From an uncultured Arthrobacter sp. (lineage in GTDB: Bacteria > Actinomycetota > Actinomycetes > Actinomycetales > Micrococcaceae), in contig CALMVY010000043.1 of the NCBI GenBank assembly GCA_937873245.1, positions 1 through 8,692 of the forward strand: a stretch of 8,692 nucleotides of DNA. The letters are read 5' to 3'. A program made the translations under genes and the position numbers. The notes beneath the pieces were generated by a model, which saw only the letters and a program-made list of their open reading frames with translations, made no database searches and was not told where the DNA came from. This document shows positions 1 through 6,701 of the stretch, in pieces. Each line of letters begins with the position of its first letter. Position 1 is the stretch's first letter.

Positions 1-633
1 GACAGACTCGTTCGGCTGTTGGGCATCCTGTTCGACGAGGAGGCATTTTTGTCTCCCCACGGCCTGCGGTCGATCTCCAAGCGGCACAGCACGCCATACA
101 CGGTTCCGGGCTTGCCCGGCGCGGCCATCCAGTACGAACCGGCCGAATCGCGGACGGCGATGTACGGCGGCAATTCCAACTGGCGGGGACCGGTGTGGTT
201 GCCGGTCAACTACCTTGTCATCCGGGCACTGCTGCAGTACGACCAGTTCTTCGGTCCCGACTTCACCGTCGAATACCCCACCCGATCCGGCCACCACCTG
301 ACGCTGCGGGAGATAGCCGGAGACCTTGCCGACCGGCTGGTGAGCATCTGGCTCCCCGGGACGGACGGCCGGCGACCGGTCTATGGGGGCGTCGACCTGT
401 TGCAGAACGATCCCGCGTGGAAGGACAACCTGCTGTTCTTCGAGTACTTCCATGGCGACAACGGGGCCGGGCTCGGCGCCATGCACCAGACCGGGTGGAC
501 CGCCCTGGTCGCTGACCTCCTCCTCGATCCGCCCCGCCATAGCCACCGGATGGTGTTCCAGGAGTTCCCGGACCACGCCACCACAACAGGACCGCCGGAA
601 ACGGAACGGGACTCCCATGTCGAACGAGACTGA
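1..633 (+). CDS. GH63/MGH1-like alpha-glucosidase, C-terminal fragment
   Basis: This frame is open from base 1 to a TGA at 631-633, so only about the last 210 residues of a larger protein are here. The TTG at 19 is just a codon inside it, not a start. The fragment matches the end of the (alpha/alpha)6 barrel of GH63-like enzymes. It has the block GGNSNWRGPVWLPVNY (about 169-216), then DPAWKDNLLFFEYF followed by GDNGAGLGAMHQTGWTALVA. By analogy with GH63, the Glu at 442-444 in FFEYF is probably the general base; that assignment is inference. The family hydrolyses alpha-glucosidic or alpha-mannosidic bonds with inversion, and the substrate cannot be told from this fragment. Full-length relatives are usually several hundred residues longer, so the catalytic acid lies upstream of the window. 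The stop overlaps the next gene's ATG by 17 bases, which implies co-transcription and probable translational coupling. The last 25 or so residues look like a disordered tail. Confidence 0.82.
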   Translation, partial: DRLVRLLGILFDEEAFLSPHGLRSISKRHSTPYTVPGLPGAAIQYEPAESRTAMYGGNSNWRGPVWLPVNYLVIRALLQYDQFFGPDFTVEYPTRSGHHLTLREIAGDLADRLVSIWLPGTDGRRPVYGGVDLLQNDPAWKDNLLFFEYFHGDNGAGLGAMHQTGWTALVADLLLDPPRHSHRMVFQEFPDHATTTGPPETERDSHVERD

Positions 634-2209
634 CGGGGCAGGCCGTTTCCGGGGAGCCACGACCGGCGGCGGCGCTGAGATGGAAGGGATGGCAGCGGCG
701 GCCAGGCCGCCGGGCCTGTCGCCGCCGGTGGCCCATCCCTTCATCTACGAGATCAACACCTGGGCCTGGCTCGAATCAATCAGCGTGGAAGAAGGAAAAC
801 CTGTCGACCTGGGCTCGGTTCCGGGCAGGCACTGGGACGAGATTGCGGGTCTGGGTTTCGATTCGGTCTGGTTGATGGGGGTCTGGCGTCGCAGCCCCGC
901 CGGAATCGGGATCGCACTGGCAAATCCAGCCCTGCGGTCCGACTTCCAGGCCGCTCTTCCCGGCTGGCGTGCCGAGGATGTGGTCGGGTCGCCGTACTGT
1001 GTCAGGGACTATGTGGCCGATGACCGGCTCGGTGGCCCTGCCGGGCTTGCCGCCGCCCGGGAGGCGCTGGCGATGCGGGGTCTCCGGCTGATCCTGGACT
1101 TCGTGCCCAACCATGTCGCACCGGATCATCCGTGGACCACCGGAAGGCCCGGGCTCTTCGTACCGGGAACCGCCACGGACCTGGACCTGGAGCCGGCGTC
1201 CTTCGTCGAGGTCGGCGGCCGGGTGTTCGCCAACGGACGGGACCCCTACTTCCCGGCGTGGCCGGATGTCGTTCAGCTCAACGCCTTCGACCCGGCCCTG
1301 CGATCTGCGGCGGTGGAGACGGTCAAGTCGATTGCCGATCAGTGCGACGGGGCGCGTTGCGACATGGCGATGTTGGTCATGAACGACGTGTTCGCCCGCA
1401 CCTGGGGTGCCCGGGTCGGTCAGGCACCGAGCACAGAGTACTGGCCAACGGTCATCACCGCCGTCCGTGAAACCCACCCCGGTTTCGTCTTCCTCGCCGA
1501 AGCCTACTGGGATCTTGAGTGGTCCCTCATGCAGCAGGGCTTCGACTACTGCTACGACAAGCGGTTGTATGACCGCCTGGTCGGCGGGAGTGCCGACGAG
1601 GTGCGGCTCCACCTGCTCGCAGAACGCACGTATCAGAACGCCCTGGTTCGTTTCGTGGAGAATCACGACGAGCCGCGGGCCGCGTCGGCGTTCGGCGCCG
1701 GCCGTGCACTGGCGGCGGCGGTGACGGCACTGACCCAGACCGGGGCCCGGCTCGTTCACCACGGCCAGCTGCTGGGCTGGAAAGTACGCCTTCCGGTGTT
1801 CCTCGGCCGGTTCCCCACGGAGCCGGTCGATGACCAGCTCGCGGCGTTCTACCGCCGGCTCCTGGCAGCTGTGGCCGACCCGACCTTTCGGGACGGGCGC
1901 TGGCAATTATGTGAACGGTTCGGGTGGCCGGGCGACAACAGCTTCGAACACCTCGTCGCCTGGAGCTGGGCCGGTGCCACCCGGTGGCTGATCGTCGTGA
2001 ACCTGAGCGATGCGCCGGCAACCGGTCATGTGAAAGCGCCGTGGCCGGACCTGCGTGGTCAGCGCTGGCAGCTGACCGACCCGACCCGGGACATGAGTTT
2101 CGACCGGGCCGGTGACGATCTGGTCGACGGGTTGTTCGTCGGACTTGGCGCATGGCAATGGCACTTGTTCCGCCTCGACCAATCGCCGGAACCCGCTGAC
2201 CACGGCTGA
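617..2209 (+). CDS. GH13 alpha-amylase family glycosyl hydrolase
   Basis: A complete cytoplasmic-looking GH13 enzyme of 530 residues from the ATG at 617. All four classic motifs are present: DFVPNH (D161, N165, H166), GARCDMA (R247, nucleophile D249), FLAEAYWD (acid/base E295) and ENHDEPR (H350, transition-state D351). A (beta/alpha)8 barrel spans roughly residues 40-430, and a beta-rich C-terminal domain follows to the end. The conserved protein begins near HPFIYEINTWAWL (about residue 40), so ATG 680 and ATG 689 are also possible starts. I prefer 617 because a purine-rich GGAAACGGAACGGGA precedes it and it overlaps the upstream stop by 17 bases, the usual actinobacterial coupling. The frame stays open back to 383, but that part lies inside the GH63 gene and has no recognisable protein. 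No signal peptide is seen. GH13 enzymes hydrolyse or transfer alpha-glucosyl units; the exact activity (alpha-amylase, alpha-glucosidase, transglycosylase) cannot be decided. Pairing with the GH63-like gene suggests joint breakdown of alpha-glucans or alpha-glucosides. Confidence 0.88.
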   Translation: MSNETDGAGRFRGATTGGGAEMEGMAAAARPPGLSPPVAHPFIYEINTWAWLESISVEEGKPVDLGSVPGRHWDEIAGLGFDSVWLMGVWRRSPAGIGIALANPALRSDFQAALPGWRAEDVVGSPYCVRDYVADDRLGGPAGLAAAREALAMRGLRLILDFVPNHVAPDHPWTTGRPGLFVPGTATDLDLEPASFVEVGGRVFANGRDPYFPAWPDVVQLNAFDPALRSAAVETVKSIADQCDGARCDMAMLVMNDVFARTWGARVGQAPSTEYWPTVITAVRETHPGFVFLAEAYWDLEWSLMQQGFDYCYDKRLYDRLVGGSADEVRLHLLAERTYQNALVRFVENHDEPRAASAFGAGRALAAAVTALTQTGARLVHHGQLLGWKVRLPVFLGRFPTEPVDDQLAAFYRRLLAAVADPTFRDGRWQLCERFGWPGDNSFEHLVAWSWAGATRWLIVVNLSDAPATGHVKAPWPDLRGQRWQLTDPTRDMSFDRAGDDLVDGLFVGLGAWQWHLFRLDQSPEPADHG

Positions 2210-2219
2210 AAGCAACGCG

Positions 2220-4550
2220 TCAGACCGCAGCGCGCACGATCGGGATGGACGCCGTCGGAAGTCCGCTCGGGAAGATCGTGGGCTCAGGCGCCGCGACCGG
2301 GGCCAGCGGCACCCGGACGGGGTCGCCGTCGACCGTGAGCAGTTCCCCGCGCACATCGACCTCGAGCGGTGCGCCCTCGCGCACGGTCAGGGTGATGGCG
2401 CCCTGTTCCAGCTCGAGCCGGAGCAGCCGGCCCTGGATCTTCAGGTGGAAGGACAGCCCGTCCCAGTCGGCGGGCAGCCGCGGGTCGAAGTACGGCAGCG
2501 TGCCCTGGTCGCGCAGGCCCGCGAAGCCGCTGACCAGCGAGCTCCAGACCCCGCCGGTGGAGGCGATGTGGACGCCGTCGATCGTGTTGCCGTGCGTGTC
2601 GTCCAGGTCGATGAACAAGGCGTGGGTGAAGTGGTCCAGCGCGGCCTGGCCGTAGCCCACCTCGGCCGCCATGATGCCCTGCACACAGGCGGACAGCGTG
2701 GAATCACCGGTGGTGATGGGGTCGTAGAAGTCGAAGGCGCGGCGCTTTTCCTCGGCGGTGAAGTCCTGCCACTGCAGGAACATGGCCAGCACACTGTCCG
2801 CCTGCTTGAGGACCTGGTGCCGGTAGATCACCAGCGGGTGGAAGTGCAGCAGCAGCGGGTACTTGGACCGCGGCGTGCTCCAGTCCCACGGCTCCAGGGT
2901 CATGAAGTCGTTGTCCTGCGAGTGCACCTGGAGGTCCTCGTCGTAGGGCAGCTGCATGCGGGTGGCGGCCTGCTCCCAGAACTCGCGTTCGGCGTCGTCG
3001 ATCTCCGGGTGGTCCAGCGCCGCGGCGGCACGCAGATTAAACCGGGCCATGACGTTGGTGTACAGGTTGTCGTTGACGACGGCGGTGTACTCGTCCGGGC
3101 CGGTGACCCCGTGGATGTGGAAGAGCCCGTCCTTGCCGAAGAAGCCCAGTGAGGCCCACATCCGGGCGGTCTCGATCAGCAGCTCGGAGCCGAGGGATTC
3201 CTGGAACGCCTGGTCGCCGCTGGCCCAGATGTAGCGGTTGGTGGCGAAGGCGATCGCGGCGGCGATGTGGAACTGGGCCGTGCCGGCGGCGTAGTAGGCG
3301 CTGGCCTCGAGCCCGTTGATGGTGCGCCAGGGGAACAGGGCGCCGTCCACGCTCAGCTCCTTGGCTCGGATCTTGGCTTCGGGCAGCATCTCGTGGCGGA
3401 ATTCGAGGACCTGCCGGGCGTTGCCCGGGCTGGTGTACGTCAGGTAGGGCATCAGGTACACCTCCTGGTCCCAGAAGTAGTGCCCGTCGTAGCCCGAGCC
3501 GCTGACGCCCTTGGCCGGGATGCCGGCGACGTCGGCGCACGCCGTGGCCTGCGCCAGCTGGAACAGGTTCCAGCGCACGGCCTGCTGGAGTTCGGTCTGT
3601 CCGGCGAGGACGATGTCGCCCGTGGCCCAGTAGTCGCGGTAGTGCGCGGCGCTTTCGGCGAAGATGTCCGCGAGCGGCTTCAGCCCGGCTTCGGCGTCGT
3701 CGGCCAGGTCAGCGGAGGACTGCCCGACGGCGTAGCTGACGCTCTTCTCCAGCACGAACGGCTCGTCGGCGCCGACGGCGAGGACGTACCGGACGCTGCT
3801 GTCGTCCTCATGCACCTGGGTGTCGAAAGGCTGCACGCCGGCGTTCGTCCAGTGGTCCACAGCCAGGCCGATGCGCTGTTTGGATTCGGCGGTCTCCCAG
3901 GACAGGCGCAGTGAGCCGTCGCCGCCGTCGAGCCGCACCGGAAGCAGCACGCGCCCGGCGTGCCGGCCGGCACGGCGCGGGTCGTGGGCCGAGTGGTCCT
4001 CGACCGGCTGGTCCTGGCGGTTGATCACCGAGGAGGTCACGTCCGCGGAGACGTCCCGGTCCGCGGCGAGTTCCAGCGAGATGCCGAGCGCACCGCGGGA
4101 CTCGTAGCCGACGGCGCGTCGTTCGGTGGTGGTCACGGTGGCGCCCGAGCGGCACTGCCAGGTGATCCGGCATTCGTAGACGCCGGTGGCGAAGTCGACG
4201 CTCCGCCGGTAGTCCAGCACGGTGGATTCGTCCAGGTTCAGGCTTTCGCCGTCGACGATCACCGTGAAGTTGTTGGCGTCCGGGATGTAGAGGATCCGCT
4301 GGCCGGTGCGGGCGAAGCCGTAGGCGTTTTCCGCGTGCTTGATGTCCCAGGTTTCGTGGAAGCCGTTGATGAAGCTGCCCGGCAGCTCGGCGTCGGCGGC
4401 TGCCCAGTGGGCGCCGCGGATGCCGAGGTGGCCGTTGCCCAGGCTGAAGAGCGTCTCCAGCGTGCCGGCATTGCCGGGGAGGTGGACGGTCTCAACGAGC
4501 TGCCAGGGGTCGTTGGGGAACCGTGCGCGGTCCGAGGTGATAAGTGCCAT
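2220..4550 (-). CDS. GH65 disaccharide phosphorylase (trehalose/maltose/kojibiose type)
   Basis: A 776-residue protein, the normal length for GH65 phosphorylases. Domain order fits the family: N-terminal beta-sandwich (about 1-290), helical linker, (alpha/alpha)6 barrel (about 330-700) and a small C-terminal beta domain. Visible motifs are YFWDQE (W360, D361), HGVTGPDEYT with catalytic acid E487, KQAD (K582, Q583) and HIASTGGVW (H661, S664, T665), which forms the phosphate site in known members. The intact phosphate loop favours a phosphorylase over a hydrolase. The expected reaction is an alpha-linked glucose disaccharide plus phosphate giving beta-glucose 1-phosphate plus glucose, in the cytoplasm. 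The beta-phosphoglucomutase gene just upstream supports this. The ATG at 4550 is preceded by AAGGAA about 10 bases away. Mycobacterium has an equivalent pair (Rv3400/Rv3401), which I recall as close relatives. Linkage specificity cannot be read by eye. The gene ends 10 bases from the convergent GH13 gene. Confidence 0.93.
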   Translation of the reverse strand: MALITSDRARFPNDPWQLVETVHLPGNAGTLETLFSLGNGHLGIRGAHWAAADAELPGSFINGFHETWDIKHAENAYGFARTGQRILYIPDANNFTVIVDGESLNLDESTVLDYRRSVDFATGVYECRITWQCRSGATVTTTERRAVGYESRGALGISLELAADRDVSADVTSSVINRQDQPVEDHSAHDPRRAGRHAGRVLLPVRLDGGDGSLRLSWETAESKQRIGLAVDHWTNAGVQPFDTQVHEDDSSVRYVLAVGADEPFVLEKSVSYAVGQSSADLADDAEAGLKPLADIFAESAAHYRDYWATGDIVLAGQTELQQAVRWNLFQLAQATACADVAGIPAKGVSGSGYDGHYFWDQEVYLMPYLTYTSPGNARQVLEFRHEMLPEAKIRAKELSVDGALFPWRTINGLEASAYYAAGTAQFHIAAAIAFATNRYIWASGDQAFQESLGSELLIETARMWASLGFFGKDGLFHIHGVTGPDEYTAVVNDNLYTNVMARFNLRAAAALDHPEIDDAEREFWEQAATRMQLPYDEDLQVHSQDNDFMTLEPWDWSTPRSKYPLLLHFHPLVIYRHQVLKQADSVLAMFLQWQDFTAEEKRRAFDFYDPITTGDSTLSACVQGIMAAEVGYGQAALDHFTHALFIDLDDTHGNTIDGVHIASTGGVWSSLVSGFAGLRDQGTLPYFDPRLPADWDGLSFHLKIQGRLLRLELEQGAITLTVREGAPLEVDVRGELLTVDGDPVRVPLAPVAAPEPTIFPSGLPTASIPIVRAAV

Positions 4551-4569
4551 GGTTGCGGATTTCCTTAAG

Positions 4570-4625
4570 GCGGTGAAAGGTACTGCGCGGTGAAGGTGCT
4601 GCGGTGAAAGTGTCTGAAAGTGTCT
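4570..4625. repeat. short degenerate tandem repeat in pgmB-GH65 spacer
   Basis: The 102-base gap between the mutase stop and the phosphorylase start holds adjacent imperfect copies of a 14-17 base unit. On the plus strand they read GCGGTGAAAGGTACTGC (4570-4586), GCGGTGAAGGTGCT (4587-4600), GCGGTGAAAGTGTCT (4601-4615) and a partial GAAAGTGTCT (4616-4625). The repeat ends just before the phosphorylase ribosome-binding site on the minus strand. It may be slippage-generated sequence, a leader that tunes translation of the phosphorylase, or a set of protein or RNA binding sites. The sequence alone does not distinguish these. Confidence 0.65.
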
Positions 4626-4652
4626 GGGTGCCCTGCCGGGCGGAAGGGAGCG

Positions 4653-5390
4653 CTAGAGGAGTTCTTCGAGGTCGGTGACCACGAGGGTGGCTCCCGCGGC
4701 CAGCAGGGTCTGCCGTCCGGCGCCGCGGTCCACGCCGATCACCGAGTGGAAGCTTCCCGCTTTCCCGGCCTGGACCCCGGAGACGGCATCCTCGACCACG
4801 ACGCAGTCCTCGCTGGGCAGGCCCAGCAGCCGGGCCGCGTACTCGTACGTTGCCGGGCTTGGCTTGCCGGGCAGTCCTTCGGCCACGGCGACGACGCCGT
4901 CGACCACCACCGGGAAGTAGTCGGAGAGTCCGGCGGCCTTCAGCACTGCCGGGGCGTTCCGGGAGGATGAGACGACGGCGACCTTGAGTCCGCGGGCCAG
5001 CGCGGCGTCGATGAACCGCACGGAGCCTTCGTAGGGTTTGACGCCGCCGGCCTCGACGATGTCGTTGAACACCTTGTTCTTGCGGTTGCCCAGGCCGTGG
5101 ACGGTGTTGTGCGCCGGGTCGTCATCCAGCGGGCCTTCGGGCAGCACGATGCTGCGGGAGGCCAGGAAGTCGCGGACGCCGTCGAAGCGCGGCTTGCCGT
5201 CGATATGGTCGAAGTAGTCGCTTTCGCGGTAGCCGGGCGCCTCGGGGACGGTCTGGAGGAAGCCGTCGAAGAGTTCTTGCCAGGCCCGCTCGTGCACGAT
5301 CGCGGTGGGCGTCAGGACGCCGTCGAGGTCAAAGAGGATGGCGGAGGCGCTGGTCCAGCTCGACAGGGCGCTGTTGGAAATCTCAGTCAT
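4653..5390 (-). CDS. pgmB: beta-phosphoglucomutase family HAD phosphatase
   Basis: A 245-residue HAD-superfamily protein, slightly longer than the 220-residue enzymes of lactic acid bacteria. Motif I is FDLDGVLTPT, with nucleophile D21 and acid/base D23. Motif II is the VVSSSRN serine cluster, motif III the Lys of PGKPSPATYEYAA, and motif IV VVVEDAVSGVQAG with the Mg-binding Glu-Asp pair. A helical C1 cap sits between motifs I and II; it includes H33 (in TAIVHERAW) and DGKPRFDGVRDFL, the positions that read the sugar phosphate in beta-phosphoglucomutases. The predicted reaction is beta-glucose 1-phosphate to glucose 6-phosphate via a bisphosphate intermediate. Its place directly upstream of a GH65 phosphorylase, whose product is beta-glucose 1-phosphate, is the strongest support for the mutase over a generic sugar phosphatase. 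The ATG at 5390 follows GAAAGGAC at about 8 bases. It lies 138 bases after the regulator gene, on the same strand. Confidence 0.9.
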   Translation of the reverse strand: MTEISNSALSSWTSASAILFDLDGVLTPTAIVHERAWQELFDGFLQTVPEAPGYRESDYFDHIDGKPRFDGVRDFLASRSIVLPEGPLDDDPAHNTVHGLGNRKNKVFNDIVEAGGVKPYEGSVRFIDAALARGLKVAVVSSSRNAPAVLKAAGLSDYFPVVVDGVVAVAEGLPGKPSPATYEYAARLLGLPSEDCVVVEDAVSGVQAGKAGSFHSVIGVDRGAGRQTLLAAGATLVVTDLEELL

Positions 5391-5412
5391 GGTCGCTAGT
5401 CCTTTCAGGCGG

Positions 5413-5431
5413 CGGTATCTGGATCGGTATC
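5413..5431. promoter_or_regulatory. paired CGGTATC direct repeat upstream of pgmB
   Basis: The 138-base spacer between the regulator stop and the pgmB start (5391-5528) holds two exact CGGTATC heptamers (5413-5419 and 5425-5431) separated by 5 bases. The period of 12 is close to one helical turn. On the minus strand they read GATACCG twice, just upstream of the pgmB ribosome-binding site GAAAGGA. They could be a binding site for a regulator of pgmB and GH65, or chance. They do not resemble the LacI-type palindrome found upstream of the regulator gene. The rest of the spacer is GC-rich with one 5-bp hairpin and no clear promoter. Confidence 0.35.
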
Positions 5432-5528
5432 AAAATCGGGGGTGTGGCGGCTCTCGGCCCGCGGCGGCAGTCCGTGCGCGCCGTGCCGGGACTGGGCGGG
5501 AAATGGCCGGGAGCCGGCAGGCAGCTGG

Positions 5529-6563
5529 TCAACGACGGCGGCGGGTGCTCTTGCGCTCCATCAGTTTGGTTTCCAGCACGTGGCTGGTGGGGGGATTGGG
5601 AAGTCCCGGACGGTGGAGTCTGTCAATCAGCAGGTTGGCCGCGAACGCGCCCTGATCGGCTACTGGCTGGGCGATGGTGCTCAACCCCAGGAACCAGCTC
5701 ATCTGATGATCGTCTATTCCTATGATGGACATGTTTTTGGGTGCAGACAAACCGTGGTCCCTCAGGGCCATGAGGGCGCCGAAGGCTGTTTCATCGCAGC
5801 CGGCGAGGATCGCGGAGGGCATCCGGCGGTTTTCGATCAGCTCGATCATGGCCAGCCGGCCGCCTCCAATGCTGGACCCGGCTTCCAGCACCAGGTCCGG
5901 ATCGACCGTCACGTGGTGCGCGCCCAGAGCCTGTTCGAAGCCGCGCAGCCGCTCGTTGGCGGTGATCAGTGAGGGTTCGCCGGTCTCGCTGCCCGAAAGC
6001 ATGGCCACGTCCCAGTGGCCCAGGTCCAGCAGGTGTTCGGTGGCGGCGCGGGCCGCGTCGACGTTGTCGATCCCGACGTTGTCCCACGGGACGTCATGCA
6101 TGCCCACGCTGGCCACGGCCAGCCCGGAGGCTTCGACGGCGGCCAGCTCGGCTTCGCTGAGGGCGATATTGAGGAGCAGGATGCCGTCCACGCGTTGGGA
6201 CAGCCCGGCGAGGTCGCCGAAGAGCTTGCTGTGCACGCTGGGACGGTTCCGGAGGCTAATCAGAACGGTGTCGTAGCCGGCGCCGGCAAACACTTCCTCC
6301 GCCGCTTCGACGGCCTGCGCGAAGAACCATGCGGTGGCGGTGGGGGCGATGATGGCGACGGAACCGGTGGTGCCGCCGGCCAGCCGGGAAGCCGCCGGGG
6401 AGGCTTTGTACCCGAGTTTGGCAGCTGCGTCGCTGACTTTGGCCTGGGCGCTGACGGAGACGTTCGGAAGGTTCCGGAGGGCCCGGGAGACGGTGCAGAT
6501 GGAGAGCCCGGAGAGTGCGGCGACGTCCTGGATGGTGACGCGCGGCGCTTTGGCCTGCAGCAC
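5529..6563 (-). CDS. LacI-family transcriptional regulator
   Basis: A 344-residue LacI/GalR-type regulator. The N-terminal helix-turn-helix reads VTIQDVAALSGLSICTVSRAL (about residues 9-29) and is followed by a hinge-like SPAASRLAGG. The periplasmic-binding-protein-like sensor domain fills the rest, with family features such as VDGILLLN, NVGIDNVDAARAATEHLLDLGH, CDETAFGALMALRDHGL and IIGIDDHQMSWFLGLSTIAQP. The start is GTG at 6563, preceded by GAAAGGGC at about 7-8 bases; starting here places the helix-turn-helix at the expected distance from the N-terminus. The protein is probably a dimeric repressor released by a sugar or sugar phosphate. It stands first in the minus-strand run regulator, pgmB, GH65, so it most likely controls those genes and itself. 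The effector is unknown; an alpha-glucose disaccharide or a phosphorolysis product is a reasonable inference. Confidence 0.93.
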   Translation of the reverse strand: MLQAKAPRVTIQDVAALSGLSICTVSRALRNLPNVSVSAQAKVSDAAAKLGYKASPAASRLAGGTTGSVAIIAPTATAWFFAQAVEAAEEVFAGAGYDTVLISLRNRPSVHSKLFGDLAGLSQRVDGILLLNIALSEAELAAVEASGLAVASVGMHDVPWDNVGIDNVDAARAATEHLLDLGHWDVAMLSGSETGEPSLITANERLRGFEQALGAHHVTVDPDLVLEAGSSIGGGRLAMIELIENRRMPSAILAGCDETAFGALMALRDHGLSAPKNMSIIGIDDHQMSWFLGLSTIAQPVADQGAFAANLLIDRLHRPGLPNPPTSHVLETKLMERKSTRRRR

Positions 6564-6598
6564 GGGCTCAGCCCTTTCTTCCCCCTGAAGTAGTGGGC

Positions 6599-6626
6599 CG
6601 GATACATGGCCACCGTCGAGTGTAAA
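6599..6626 (-). promoter_or_regulatory. possible promoter for the LacI-type regulator
   Basis: On the minus strand TTTACA (6626-6621) is followed after 16 bases by TATCCG (6604-6599). These are a fair -35 and a weak -10 for the housekeeping sigma factor. Transcription would begin near 6592 and give a leader of about 30 bases before the GTG start. The -35 box would lie within the operator palindrome, as expected for an autorepressed gene. The -10 matches the consensus at only three positions, so other placements remain possible. Confidence 0.3.
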
Positions 6627-6634
6627 CGCTTACA
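6621..6634. promoter_or_regulatory. LacI-family operator palindrome
   Basis: TGTAAACGCTTACA is an interrupted palindrome: TGTAA pairs exactly with TTACA, a central CG is kept, and only one symmetric pair (A and C beside the centre) does not match. This is the typical form of LacI/GalR and CcpA-type operators, which have a central CpG for hinge-helix insertion. It stands 57 bases upstream of the regulator's GTG, in the 138-base gap between the esterase and regulator genes. The flanks are AT-richer than the genes. It is best read as the regulator's own site. I saw no second copy in the window. Confidence 0.75.
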
Positions 6635-6701
6635 AAATTGGCGCGCAAGTGGACAAACAAAGAAAAGGTCTTTTGGCCCTGCCGCTCCGGCGCAACGCTG
6701 G

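Noticed and set aside
383..616. Upstream extension of the GH13 frame to an earlier start
   Set aside because: The extra 78 residues overlap the conserved GH63 C-terminus in another frame and look like low-complexity shadow translation. The GH13 fold begins only near 735.
776..1906. Open frame of 376 codons on the minus strand
   Set aside because: It is antisense to the GH13 gene, Arg/Gly/Pro-rich and without family motifs; a shadow of the coding frame.
1..2209. Codon-use break suggesting that the GH63/GH13 pair was transferred from another genome
   Set aside because: By hand count CGG dominates Arg codons in the GH63 fragment (11 of 16), but it also leads in the esterase gene (7 of 13). The numbers do not separate the regions.
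5506..5518. GCCGG-GAG-CCGGC hairpin just downstream of the regulator stop
   Set aside because: Only 5 base pairs with a 3-base loop and no T-run on the transcribed strand. It is insufficient as an intrinsic terminator, and such hairpins are common by chance in GC-rich DNA.
6660..6692. Possible terminator after the esterase gene
   Set aside because: On the minus strand a 4-bp GCCG/CGGC stem is followed some 15 bases later by a T-rich stretch. The stem is too short and too far from the T-run to call.
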